Numbered from the stretch's first letter, positions 23,174 to 31,480 are shown. The stretch: 37,993 nucleotides of DNA from a bacterium (GCA_030693205.1 JAUYBG010000003.1:1-37993), one strand, 5' to 3'. The notes: generated from the letters alone by a model not told the origin. Translations and numbers: made by a program.

Positions 23174-25042
23174 ATGAAAAATATATTAAAAAATAAAAAA
23201 AATATTAACGCTCGGGGTTTTGCCGGCATTATCGCTCTTTTGACCGTATGCAGCCTTGTTTTGATCTTAACTTTTTCTTTAAGCGCGAGCCTTTTCGCTA
23301 AAAAACAGATAAGCAAGAATTTGTTGAATTCTATTCGTTCTTATTATTTAGCGGAATCAGGAGTCGAAGACGCGGTTTTGCGCGTTTTAAAAGATTATGA
23401 ATATACGGCTGTAAATACTTTTACGCTTGACGGCGCTTCGGTCAGTCAAAATATTACCCAAAACGGCAATACTACAACCATTGAAACATCGTCTTCGTAT
23501 TCTAATAATGTCAGGAAACTCGCTTCGTCTTTAACTGTTACTACGACAGATGTTCAGTTTCATTATGGCGTTCAGGTGGGGGAAGGGGGTCTTAAGATGG
23601 AGAATGGTTCTAAAGTTAAAGGTTCTGGCACTGATGTAGGTAATATATATTCAAACGGATCAATAGATGGAGATCCTGGCGCGGAAATTACCGGAGATGC
23701 GATTGTTGCGGCTGGTATGTCGCCGGATGGCAACGATATAAATCATGATGAGTATGGCACAGGAAAAATATTTGGAAGAAAAGACGATTCTGCAAATACG
23801 GATATTGCTATGAAATTCATACCGGCGGCTTCCGGAGGTTTATCGCAAGTTGCTTTTTATTTAAAACGCGCAGGTTCTTTAAGCGATGGAACAGTCTATT
23901 TAACCGAGGACAATGGCAGCGGTTCTCCAAAAACAGTATCATTGGCGAGCACTATTTTTTACGCAGATAGAATCGGAGAATCTGATTATGGCTGGGTCAA
24001 TTACAGTTTTAATTCTCCTTACCCTGTAGTAGCCAGCAGTACCTATTGGATAGTTATCGATGTTGGCGAGTCTAGCAATATTAGTAGATATTTTTTAATC
24101 GGGCAAAATGCGGCTAATACGGATATTTCCAAGCATAGTATTAATTGGAGCAGTAATCCATGGTTGCCCTCTGGCGGAGAAGTGGCTGGAGGATTTGCTT
24201 TTAAAGCGTGGATAGGCGGCGTGGCCACTGTTCTTGAGCATGTGATTGTAGGCGGAAACGCATATGCAAATACTATTAAAGACAGTACGATTGTGGGCGA
24301 GGCGTTTTACCAGACTATTATTAACTCTACGGTAGGCGGTGCTGCATGTATGAATGCTAAATGTCATCCTGGCAGTGTTGATTATTCTATTGCGGCAATG
24401 CCGATATCGGATAGTAATATCGCGGATTGGAAAGCAACAGCTAGCGCGGGAATTGATTTAAGATCCCTTTGCAATGCTACAGGTACTGTATTAAATCCTA
24501 TAACTTTGGATACGGGTTACATGGATTGCGGCCCTTCGGGTTTTCAAGGCGATGGTCATATGATATTAAATGGAACAGTCTGGGTAAAAGGCAATATAAC
24601 TTTTGGTACGAATACCAGAGTGAAATTATCCGTTGCTTATGGCACCCGGAGCGGCGTATTAATAGCAGATTCTACTGATCCGGCGAAAGGAAAAATAACC
24701 ATTGGCAATAATTCACCGATATGCGGCACGCAAGGATATACAGCCGCTAACCCCCCCGAATGCAACCCTTCTAACGGGACTTATATTTTGGTATTGTCGA
24801 CACATGCCGGATACGCGGATAATGCCATTACGATTGCTAATAATAGCAACGGAGCGATATATTACGCCCATAATGGTTTAGCTCAAGTTTCCAATGGGGC
24901 AAATATTAAAGAGGTTACCGCTAAAAAATTATTATTAAAGCAAAACGCAATAGTGACTTATGAACAAGGTTTGGCTAATGCCAATTTTAGCAACGGTCCC
25001 GGAGCGGGTTGGGAAATTAACAGCTGGAATGAAACGCAATAA
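23174..25042 (+). CDS. PilX-like minor pilin fused to a large extracellular region
   Basis: A 622-residue protein, far longer than a normal PilX (about 150-200). Residues 1-80 are PilX-like: basic start, hydrophobic helix (about 15-40), and the family signature RSYYLAESGVEDAVLRVLKD (about 55-74). The prepilin Gly-Phe-x(3)-Glu pattern is degenerate here (GFAGII). The rest is extracellular. A domain at about 209-348 (FIPAASGGLSQVAFYLKRAG ... TYWIVIDVGE) looks like a choice-of-anchor or galactose-binding-like beta sandwich. It seems inserted into a repetitive, Gly/Asn-rich beta-helix-like part (HVIVGGNAYANTIKDSTIVG, GTVWVKGNITFGTNTRV), which includes several Cys (C395, C400 and others). This suggests an adhesin at the pilus tip (inference). 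It is last in the pseudopilin set. Confidence 0.83.
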   Translation: MKNILKNKKNINARGFAGIIALLTVCSLVLILTFSLSASLFAKKQISKNLLNSIRSYYLAESGVEDAVLRVLKDYEYTAVNTFTLDGASVSQNITQNGNTTTIETSSSYSNNVRKLASSLTVTTTDVQFHYGVQVGEGGLKMENGSKVKGSGTDVGNIYSNGSIDGDPGAEITGDAIVAAGMSPDGNDINHDEYGTGKIFGRKDDSANTDIAMKFIPAASGGLSQVAFYLKRAGSLSDGTVYLTEDNGSGSPKTVSLASTIFYADRIGESDYGWVNYSFNSPYPVVASSTYWIVIDVGESSNISRYFLIGQNAANTDISKHSINWSSNPWLPSGGEVAGGFAFKAWIGGVATVLEHVIVGGNAYANTIKDSTIVGEAFYQTIINSTVGGAACMNAKCHPGSVDYSIAAMPISDSNIADWKATASAGIDLRSLCNATGTVLNPITLDTGYMDCGPSGFQGDGHMILNGTVWVKGNITFGTNTRVKLSVAYGTRSGVLIADSTDPAKGKITIGNNSPICGTQGYTAANPPECNPSNGTYILVLSTHAGYADNAITIANNSNGAIYYAHNGLAQVSNGANIKEVTAKKLLLKQNAIVTYEQGLANANFSNGPGAGWEINSWNETQ

Positions 25043-25190
25043 TATGCTACAATAAAAATGTTCTTTGGTTTTCGGGCATGCCTCTTTAATTTTTTTGTTA
25101 GAAATAAATTTATTTTCGATATTAGGATATTGTGATATTAGATATTATGTTTTTAAATATTCTAATATTTAATATTTTAATATTTTACTC
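25043..25190. repeat. AT-rich gap before pilM
   Basis: Contains GGCATGCC near 25076 followed by a T-rich run, and then repeated ATATTAG/CTAATAT words (25115-25180) that can fold back. I see no clear promoter; TACAAT near 25049 is a weak candidate. It resembles the other AT-rich inverted repeats in this window in character but not in exact sequence. Confidence 0.4.
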
Positions 25191-26294
25191 ATGGTTTTTG
25201 ATATTATCAAAGATTCATTCAATGAACTGCCGGCTTTTGGCTTGGATTTTTCCGATCGATCGATCAAAGTAATGCAGCTGTATCGGGACGGGAAAAAGAT
25301 AAAAATATTAAGCTCGAACAGGATGGAAATTCCCGCCGGCTTGCTGGTTGACGGGGAGGTTAAAGATACGGATGGTTTAGTCAAAAAAATCCAAGAAACT
25401 CTAAGAACCGCCAAGCCTTATCCGATCACTAATAAAGAAACGATCCTAAGCCTTCCTGAATCGAAATGCTTTATCAAGGTTATAAAAATGCCTAAATCGA
25501 GCATGGAAGGCATTGAAGAAGCGATCCGGTTTAAGGCGGAAGAATATTTTCCCTTAAACGCCGAAGAAATGTATTTGGATTGGCGCTTGCTTGATACCGA
25601 GGAGTGCCCGGTAGACAGCAATAGAGATTGCTCGGATATATTAGTGGCGGTAGCTTCAAAAAATATAGTCGAATCGTATTTAGAGGTTATGGATAAAAGC
25701 GGCTTGGTTCCGGTTGTTTTTGAAGCGGAATCAGTGGCGACCACTCGCGCATTATTAAGAGATGAGGCATATACGACAGGCTCTGTTTTAATAATTGATC
25801 TGGGAAACGACAGAACCAGTTTTATTTTTTATAAATATCCGACATTAAAATTCACTCAAAGTATTCCTGTTTCAGGCGAAAAATTCACTTTGGCCATAGC
25901 AAAGGGGCTTAAGATCAGTTTTCTAAAAGCCGAGAAAATTAAATATGAGATGGGGCTTTCTCGCGACTCAAGAGAAGGAGAAAGGGTTTACGAATTACTG
26001 CTGCCTCTGATGGAGGATTTGGTTTCAAATATCGCCAAATCAATCGATTATTATAATGATTATTTTGGGACTTCTTCCGAAGAAGATTTCAAGATAGTGA
26101 TTTGCGGAGGCGGAGCGAATTTGAGAAGCATAGATACTTTTTTGTCAAAAGTATTAAACAGGCCGGTAGAGCTTGCGAATCCTTGGAGAGAAATTAACGC
26201 GACTCAGATCGTGGGGCAAGGAGGATCTACCAAGTATCGTACCCTTTTTTACACTACCGCGCTGGGATTATCTTTATATAATCTATCTAATTGA
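25191..26294 (+). CDS. pilM: Type IV pilus assembly protein PilM
   Basis: PilM is an actin-like (FtsA/MreB fold) cytoplasmic protein that binds the N-terminus of PilN and links it to the pilus motor. The 367-residue product has family length. The start gives FGLDFSDRSIKVMQL (about 16-30), the phosphate-1 loop region. VLIIDLGNDRTSFIF (about 200-214) is the phosphate-2 region, and VICGGGANLRSIDTFL (about 304-319) the adenosine-binding region. It is followed by pilN after 8 bases. No SD is visible. Confidence 0.95.
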   Translation: MVFDIIKDSFNELPAFGLDFSDRSIKVMQLYRDGKKIKILSSNRMEIPAGLLVDGEVKDTDGLVKKIQETLRTAKPYPITNKETILSLPESKCFIKVIKMPKSSMEGIEEAIRFKAEEYFPLNAEEMYLDWRLLDTEECPVDSNRDCSDILVAVASKNIVESYLEVMDKSGLVPVVFEAESVATTRALLRDEAYTTGSVLIIDLGNDRTSFIFYKYPTLKFTQSIPVSGEKFTLAIAKGLKISFLKAEKIKYEMGLSRDSREGERVYELLLPLMEDLVSNIAKSIDYYNDYFGTSSEEDFKIVICGGGANLRSIDTFLSKVLNRPVELANPWREINATQIVGQGGSTKYRTLFYTTALGLSLYNLSN

Positions 26295-26302
26295 TTTTTT
26301 GT

Positions 26303-26872
26303 ATGATTTCTTTGAATCTTTTGCCCCCCGGAAGAAAAGAGATATTTCGTTGGAGGCAGTATATAAAAAAAGTAATTTTAAACGGAATTGGAATAATTTT
26401 TTTATTAATTTGTTTTTCCGTTCCTCTTTTTGCGATCAATATTTATTTACAGGGAGAGATCAATGTTCTTGATACCCAAATTGATTCTTACGAGAAAACG
26501 GAAAGCGTACATCAGCTAAATTCGATGGAAAAATCCTTTAAGCAAATCAATAATGCTTTGGTAAAAATTGACAAGATCGGCGGAGAACAAATTTACTGGA
26601 TCGATGTTTTAGAAAAAATAACGACGATCATACCTCCCAACATTCAAATTTTTTCTTTGCAGATCGATCCGGACGGAGGGTTTATAGTTGTGGGCAACGC
26701 AAAGACGAGGGAAGATGTTTTGGAATTTGGAAAAAGACTGAAAAACTCTTCTGATTTCAGCAATATTCAAACACCTTTGGATAATTTAATAAAAAGCGAC
26801 GATGTTGACTTTAAGTTTAGCGGAAAGATCATACTTGATAACTTTAAAGCAAAGAGCGGCGTGAAAATATAA
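26303..26872 (+). CDS. pilN: Type IV pilus assembly protein PilN
   Basis: PilN is a bitopic inner-membrane protein of the alignment complex. From ATG 26303 it is 189 residues and starts MISLNLLPP, the conserved peptide that PilM binds; a TTG at 26291 would put MIFC before it and is rejected. One membrane segment lies at about 28-48 (ILNGIGIIFLLICFSVPLF), then a coiled helix and a small ferredoxin-like domain (IYWIDVLEKITTIIPPNIQI, GFIVVGNAKTREDVLEF). It sits between pilM and pilO, the standard order. Confidence 0.93.
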   Translation: MISLNLLPPGRKEIFRWRQYIKKVILNGIGIIFLLICFSVPLFAINIYLQGEINVLDTQIDSYEKTESVHQLNSMEKSFKQINNALVKIDKIGGEQIYWIDVLEKITTIIPPNIQIFSLQIDPDGGFIVVGNAKTREDVLEFGKRLKNSSDFSNIQTPLDNLIKSDDVDFKFSGKIILDNFKAKSGVKI

Positions 26873-26899
26873 ATTTTGGAAAAATAGTCAAAAAAGTCT

Positions 26900-27562
26900 A
26901 TGTTAAAAAACGAAAAAGGAAAATTTATAATATCCATAATTGTTGTTTTGGGCATTGCCGGTTTTTTAATATGGCAGGGGATCATTAGCGCCGATATGGA
27001 TATCAGCAAAAACATTAATGAGTTAAAGGATAAAAAAATATCCTTTAATGTCTATAACCTGAAAGTAAAATCAATGGATCAGGAGCGCGAAGCCTATGAT
27101 TTTTCCAAAAACAAGATTGAAAAAATCAATAATTATTTTGTTTACGCCAGCGATAATGATGATACGGAGTTCACTTCTTTTTTCGGGCAATTGGACAGCA
27201 TTGCGATGCAATCTACTCAAAAAGATAAATCTTTGACCATAGATCTATATCAGAATAAGCCCGTTGCGGCAAAAGATAAAACAAAAACAAGCATCTCGGC
27301 AAGCCCCTCTCCTGAAGCAAGCAATACGGAAGATAGCCGGCTCTTGAAATTAACGCTGCGGAGTAATTTTGAAAGCCTGCTTAAATTTATTTCATATTTG
27401 GAAGCAATGCCGTATTATATTTATATTGAATCGGCAAGTATTAACGCCGATAGCGGCGCGGGAACGACAAGAAGTTTGGATAAAAATATTCCGACAGACA
27501 ATTCCGTCAATTTGCAAAGCGTTTTAATCATAAAAGTTTTTAGAAAAATAAATATATTATGA
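26900..27562 (+). CDS. pilO: Type IV pilus assembly protein PilO
   Basis: A 220-residue bitopic membrane protein. It starts with MLKNEKGKF and one membrane segment (about 10-28), then a coiled helix (about 34-80) and a beta-alpha domain with the PilO-like stretch LKLTLRSNFESLLKFISYLE (about 148-167), followed by YIYIESASI. It lacks enzyme motifs, as expected. A Ser/Pro/Ala-rich insert is at about 131-142. PilO pairs with PilN in the membrane. Identification rests on topology, position after pilN and the one family stretch. Its stop overlaps the next ATG by four bases (ATGA). Confidence 0.88.
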   Translation: MLKNEKGKFIISIIVVLGIAGFLIWQGIISADMDISKNINELKDKKISFNVYNLKVKSMDQEREAYDFSKNKIEKINNYFVYASDNDDTEFTSFFGQLDSIAMQSTQKDKSLTIDLYQNKPVAAKDKTKTSISASPSPEASNTEDSRLLKLTLRSNFESLLKFISYLEAMPYYIYIESASINADSGAGTTRSLDKNIPTDNSVNLQSVLIIKVFRKINIL

Positions 27563-27903
27563 GCAATAAAAGCTATTTTGAAAATATTAGCGCAAAGTTT
27601 AGTTTCTTGATAAAATACCTTAGGGTTTTCAGGCTTTTAGTCATTATTTCTTATTTATTTTATTTAGAAATGCTGGTGGTCAATGTTTTTTCTGCCGTGG
27701 AATATGTTCCAAGCATTGATGAAGTAAAAGAAAGATTCTTGCCGGTTATGGCCAAGAGCGAAGTTGTTAATTCGATTGAAAAATATTTTTCGGATAAAGA
27801 AAATAATTTGGCCAAGAACCTGCAGAAAGAAGCAAGAAATAATCCTTTTCAGTCTTACAAAATAAATGATTTGAATAATCCCGCGAATGAGATCGTTGAA
27901 TAA
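27559..27903 (+). CDS. Small membrane protein in the pilP position
   Basis: A 114-residue protein whose ATG overlaps the pilO stop. It has one hydrophobic segment (about 25-47, FRLLVIISYLFYLEMLVVNVF), then a charged helical part, and ends with RNNPFQSYKINDLNNP. An (R)-x-PF motif at a similar place is seen in PilP, the lipoprotein that joins PilN/PilO to the secretin, but the lipobox and the PilP beta domain are missing and no secretin gene is in the window. It could be a reduced PilP-like subunit; this is inferred from position only. Confidence 0.7.
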   Translation: MSNKSYFENISAKFSFLIKYLRVFRLLVIISYLFYLEMLVVNVFSAVEYVPSIDEVKERFLPVMAKSEVVNSIEKYFSDKENNLAKNLQKEARNNPFQSYKINDLNNPANEIVE

Positions 27904-27970
27904 ATTTTTTGTAAAAATAATTTAAAGCAAGATCGGCTCGCCTAAGGCGGTGCGAAGCAATTTAACGGGG

Positions 27971-27998
27971 TTGACTTTATTTTAAAAAATGCTAATAT
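27971..27998 (+). promoter_or_regulatory. Promoter upstream of tRNA-Arg(TCT)
   Basis: TTGACT (27971-27976), a 16-base spacer and TAATAT (27993-27998) with TG at 27990-27991. Between it and the tRNA (about 145 bases) are a 7-bp hairpin (TAAACTC 28009-28015 with GAGTTTA 28020-28026) and the palindromic element at 28043-28156. Confidence 0.55.
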
Positions 27999-28042
27999 TT
28001 CTTGGTATTAAACTCTTGTGAGTTTATTTTAATATAATTTAA

Positions 28043-28156
28043 TTACGCTCTCGTAGCTTCCTCCTTCGCTCAAATTGCTATTTGAGCTCCCTCCGTCGCC
28101 AAAAGGCTATGGAGGGCAAAGTCGGAAGGATAAAAAAAGTTTACGCTCTCGTAGCT
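28043..28156. mobile_element. Small palindromic element with a 16-nt direct repeat of the tRNA-Arg 5' end
   Basis: TTACGCTCTCGTAGCT occurs at 28043-28058 and again at 28141-28156, where it overlaps the start of tRNA-Arg(TCT). The 82 bases between hold two perfect hairpins, GCTCAAAT/ATTTGAGC (28068-28075, 28080-28087) and CCCTCC/GGAGGG (28089-28094, 28111-28116, with inner GCC/GGC), and a weak outer stem CTTCC/GGAAG (28057-28061, 28124-28128). Deleting one repeat plus the middle gives an intact tRNA upstream region. No coding capacity; it would have to be moved by an enzyme encoded elsewhere. Confidence 0.6.
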
Positions 28157-28216
28157 CAATGGATAGAGCAAGACCCTTCTAAGGTCGAGATATAGGTCCG
28201 ATTCCTATCGAGAGCA
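28145..28216 (+). tRNA. tRNA-Arg (anticodon TCT)
   Basis: 72 bases fold as a cloverleaf. The acceptor stem is GCTCTCG/CGAGAGC, the D stem GCTC/GAGC, and the anticodon loop CTTCTAA, which reads TCT. The T stem is ATAGG/CCTAT. The discriminator is A and CCA is not encoded. Two oddities: the first anticodon-stem pair is A-G, and the T loop is TCCGATT, with C where T55 (pseudouridine) is almost universal. Confidence 0.9.
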
Positions 28217-28241
28217 CAAAATAAGCGATTAAAACAACAAT

Positions 28242-28272
28242 ATCCGGTTTCATTTTTGAAATGGGATTTTTT
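28242..28272 (+). terminator. Terminator after tRNA-Arg(TCT)
   Basis: ATCCGGTTTCA (28242-28252) pairs with TGAAATGGGAT (28257-28267), with one G-G mismatch and one wobble, loop TTTT, followed by a T-run to 28272. Confidence 0.75.
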
Positions 28273-28299
28273 GTATTTAAACGGAAATTCAGGTATAAT
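28271..28299 (+). promoter_or_regulatory. Promoter for the glycosidase cluster
   Basis: TTGTAT (28271-28276), a 17-base spacer and consensus TATAAT (28294-28299), directly after the tRNA terminator. Confidence 0.7.
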
Positions 28300-28335
28300 A
28301 TAAATATCGAAACTTGATGATCTAAATAATAATTT

Positions 28336-29514
28336 ATGAATATTTTAAAGTTCCCTTCCGGTTTCTTGTGGGGTTCAGCGGTTTCTTCGTATCAAGTGGA
28401 AGGCGGGATCGAGAACTGTGATTGGTCGCGAGATTATCCGGCTGGCCGCGCTTGCGATTATTACAATCAATATGAAAGATATTTTGATATGGCTAAGGAA
28501 TTAAATCAGAATATCCATCGAATGTCTCTTGAGTGGTCCAGGATCGAACCGGAGGAAGGCAAATTCGATAAGGAGGCAATTGGGCATTATAGGAAAATTC
28601 TTTTGGCGCTTAAGGCGCGCGGCATGAAATCAATGGTGACGATTTGGCATTGGACCAATCCCGTATGGTTTAGCGCCAAAGGCGGATGGGAAAATCCGAA
28701 ATCTTCCGAAGATTTTACGCGGTTTGTAAAGTTTGCAGTTTCGGAGTTAGGCGGGAATGTGGATCTTTGGATAACCTTGAATGAACCGATGGTCAATGTC
28801 TCAGAAGGCTATTTGCGGGGCAATCATCCTCCGTTTAAAAAAAATATTTTTGCGGCGGCAAAAGTTTATTTAAATTTTAAAGCCGCTCATCGCAAAACAT
28901 ATGGAATTATTCACGATCTTGATCAAAAGGCGAGAGTCGGCATTGCTTATAATTCCGCCTACGTCAAACCCGCCAATAAAAATTCCATAATGGAAAAAAT
29001 CGGAGTGTTCGTCTGGGATCATATTCGCAATCATATGTTTTTGGATGAAATTAAAAAAGAATCTGATTTTATCGGCTTAAATTATTATTTTCTGGATACG
29101 ATAAGGTTTGACCCGCTTAAGTTTCCTTTCTTGGCAATTGACAACAGAACAGAAGACGGCTCTGATATGGGTTGGGAAATATATCCGGAAGGAATATATC
29201 ACGTGCTGAAGGATTTGAAAAAAAGATACAATAAGCCCGTTTATATTACCGAGAACGGCATTGCGGACGCGCAAGATAAAAAACGCGCCAAATACATTGT
29301 TGATCATTTGAATTGGACGTATAAAGCGATAAGCGAAGGAGTGGATGTCGGGGGTTATTTTTATTGGTCTTTGCTTGATAATTTTGAATGGACATACGGT
29401 TTCAGTAAAAGATTTGGCTTGATCGAGATTGATTTTAATACGCTGGAAGCCAAGATTCGGCCGAGCGCTTATGAGTATGCTAAAATATGCAAAAATAATT
29501 TTTTAATGGTTTAA
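28336..29514 (+). CDS. Glycoside hydrolase family 1 (beta-glycosidase)
   Basis: A retaining beta-glycosidase with a TIM-barrel fold. The 392-residue product starts with the family pattern FPSGFLWGSAVSSYQVEGG (about 6-24). The acid/base Glu is E150 in TLNEP and the nucleophile is E306 in YITENG. Other family stretches are MSLEWSRIEPEEG and YFYWSLLDNFEW. At 392 residues it is shorter than the usual 440-480, with shortened loops. There is no signal peptide, so it acts in the cytoplasm on imported or turned-over glycosides; the exact sugar cannot be read from sequence. The stop is one base before the EamA transporter gene. Confidence 0.95.
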   Translation: MNILKFPSGFLWGSAVSSYQVEGGIENCDWSRDYPAGRACDYYNQYERYFDMAKELNQNIHRMSLEWSRIEPEEGKFDKEAIGHYRKILLALKARGMKSMVTIWHWTNPVWFSAKGGWENPKSSEDFTRFVKFAVSELGGNVDLWITLNEPMVNVSEGYLRGNHPPFKKNIFAAAKVYLNFKAAHRKTYGIIHDLDQKARVGIAYNSAYVKPANKNSIMEKIGVFVWDHIRNHMFLDEIKKESDFIGLNYYFLDTIRFDPLKFPFLAIDNRTEDGSDMGWEIYPEGIYHVLKDLKKRYNKPVYITENGIADAQDKKRAKYIVDHLNWTYKAISEGVDVGGYFYWSLLDNFEWTYGFSKRFGLIEIDFNTLEAKIRPSAYEYAKICKNNFLMV

Positions 29515-29515
29515 A

Positions 29516-30430
29516 ATGTTTTTTTGGATTGCGATCACAATTTTCGCTCATTTGTTGAATGCCATAGTTTTTATTATTGATAAGCATCTTGTTTCGAAAA
29601 CCGTTCTCCGCCCGATAGTTTATGCTTTTTATTCCAGCATTTTTCAGTTTGTTTATTTGATCTTGATACCGTTTGGTTTTATCGTGCCGGAAAATAAATA
29701 TATCGCCGCGTGTTTGTTCACCGGCATTTTATTTACTTTTATTCTAGCGGTTTTTTACAAAGCAATGCAGGCGGCGGAAAGTACGAGAGTTATTCCTGTT
29801 GTGGGCGGGCTTACTCCCGTTTTTACTTTTTTCATAGCGTATTTATTCATTGGCGAAAGATTAGGGCTTAATCAAAGTATTGCGTTTATTATTTTTATTC
29901 TGGGCGGTTTTTTGCTGTCTTTCAAATTTAACCGTGAACGTTCAAGGGTAATAAAAGGCATAGGCTGGGCGGTGCTGGCCGCTTTTCTTTTTGCCGTTTA
30001 TTATACCCTGATGAAATATATATTTTTGCACGTTGATTTTTTAAGCGGTTTTATCACTATTCAGTTCGGAAGTTTTGCCGGCGCTTTGATCTTGCTTTTA
30101 TTCAGCAAGAACCGGAAAAGTATAGTTGGTTCCGTAAAAACCGACAAGGCGGCCAGAAAAGAAACAGTCTATTTATTCATTTCGAACAAACTACTGGGAG
30201 CTTTGGCCGGCTTTTTGATCCCTTACGCGATTTCCCTGGAAGGATCCAGCGTGACAATGATCAACTCGTTGCAAGCGGTGCAATATGTTTTTTTGCTCAT
30301 TTTTGCCGTAATTTTATCGAAAAAATTTCCTTTATTTTTAAAAGAACAAATCGGCGAAAGAATAATTAAAAGAAAAATAGCCGCGATAATATTGATAGGG
30401 CTTGGCTTGCTGGTCATTTCTTGGGCATAA
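29516..30430 (+). CDS. EamA (DMT superfamily) transporter
   Basis: A 304-residue membrane protein with about ten hydrophobic segments in two halves, the layout of EamA proteins. The first half ends with TPVFTFFIAYLFIGERLGLNQ (about 100-120), the typical Pro and GE(R/K) pattern. The second has INSLQAVQYVFLLIFAVILS (about 250-269) in the same place. EamA proteins export or exchange small metabolites. It overlaps the transcription unit of the family 1 glycosidase (one base apart) and is followed by another glycosidase, so the substrate could be sugar-related, but this is context only. Confidence 0.88.
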   Translation: MFFWIAITIFAHLLNAIVFIIDKHLVSKTVLRPIVYAFYSSIFQFVYLILIPFGFIVPENKYIAACLFTGILFTFILAVFYKAMQAAESTRVIPVVGGLTPVFTFFIAYLFIGERLGLNQSIAFIIFILGGFLLSFKFNRERSRVIKGIGWAVLAAFLFAVYYTLMKYIFLHVDFLSGFITIQFGSFAGALILLLFSKNRKSIVGSVKTDKAARKETVYLFISNKLLGALAGFLIPYAISLEGSSVTMINSLQAVQYVFLLIFAVILSKKFPLFLKEQIGERIIKRKIAAIILIGLGLLVISWA

Positions 30431-30472
30431 ATTATTTCAGCGATCTTTAAATTAATAAATTAAATATCGATT

Positions 30473-31465
30473 ATGAGAAAACGCAAATTAATTAAAAAAA
30501 TAATCTATATTATTTTTGCCGGCGTGATGGTTTATATCGGCATTGACTATTCCGTCCCGCGGGAAAAAATGACTTTTGGCGTTACTTTCAGCAAGCCATT
30601 CGCGGAGTTTATGGGACTTGATTGGAAAGAGGCGTATTTGGCGGCCTTTAAGGATCTCCAGATAAAAAAAATCCGGTTATCGTCATATTGGAACGAGATC
30701 GAGCCGTCTCAAGAGGTTTTTAAATTTGACGATCTGGATTGGCAGATATTGGAAGCGGAAAAAAATAATGCGGAGATTATTATGGTGCTGGGGCAAAAAC
30801 AGCCGCGCTGGCCGGAGTGCCACATTCCCGATTGGGCAAGGAGCTTGAGCGTCAGCGACCGGCAGGAAAAAGTCATGAAAACGATAGCCAGAGTGGTCGA
30901 GCGTTATAAAGGGCAGAGGAATATTATAGCTTGGCAGATTGAGAATGAATTTTTTTTCCATTTTGGCGAATGTCCGGAATATGATATTGATTTTTTTGAC
31001 AAGGAGATAGCTTATGTCCGCTCTCTTGACAATAGCCGTCCGATCATAATTACCGACAGCGGAGAATTGAGTAGTTGGTATAGGGCGGCCAAAAGAGCTG
31101 ATATTCTGGGCACCACTATGTATCGAATAGTCTATAATAAGGATTATGGTTATTTTACTTATCCCATTCCTGCGTCTTTTTATACCGTGAAAGCGGAATT
31201 GATAAAACGGATAACCGGGGTTAAGAAGGTTATTGTTGTTGAATTGCAGGGGGAAGCCTGGGGTCCGCAAATGCCCAATGAGATGACTTTGGAAGAGCAA
31301 TCGAAGTCAATGAATTCCGAAAAGCTTAAGAATATTGCGGAATACGCCAGAAGCGCCGGGTTTTCGGAAAGTTATTTTTGGGGCGTGGAATATTGGTATT
31401 GGCTGAAAAAAGTGAAAGGGGAGCCGGGAATGTGGGAAGAAGCAAAAAAGATTTTCATTGAATAA
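30473..31465 (+). CDS. Membrane-anchored clan GH-A-like glycosidase
   Basis: A 330-residue protein with an N-terminal hydrophobic segment (about 8-24), so anchored or exported, unlike the cytoplasmic family 1 enzyme of the same cluster. The rest looks like a TIM barrel of clan GH-A (family 5/42-like): FGVTFSKPFAEFMGLDW at the first strand, KIRLSSYWNEIEP (about 66-78), the acid/base in AWQIENEF (E159) and a probable nucleophile in VVELQGEAWG (E257 or E261). WGVEYWYWLK is near the end of the barrel. The family cannot be fixed by eye and activity is assumed from the two Glu. It is 42 bases after the transporter gene and ends at a bidirectional terminator. Confidence 0.8.
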   Translation: MRKRKLIKKIIYIIFAGVMVYIGIDYSVPREKMTFGVTFSKPFAEFMGLDWKEAYLAAFKDLQIKKIRLSSYWNEIEPSQEVFKFDDLDWQILEAEKNNAEIIMVLGQKQPRWPECHIPDWARSLSVSDRQEKVMKTIARVVERYKGQRNIIAWQIENEFFFHFGECPEYDIDFFDKEIAYVRSLDNSRPIIITDSGELSSWYRAAKRADILGTTMYRIVYNKDYGYFTYPIPASFYTVKAELIKRITGVKKVIVVELQGEAWGPQMPNEMTLEEQSKSMNSEKLKNIAEYARSAGFSESYFWGVEYWYWLKKVKGEPGMWEEAKKIFIE

Positions 31466-31480
31466 AAATTATAATAAAAA

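Noticed and set aside
26291-26302. TTG start for pilN
   Set aside because: PilN proteins begin at MISLNLLPP, which is encoded from ATG 26303.
28043-28058. A second tRNA-Arg gene
   Set aside because: Only the first dozen tRNA bases are present; the sequence then runs into hairpins and has no D, anticodon or T arms.
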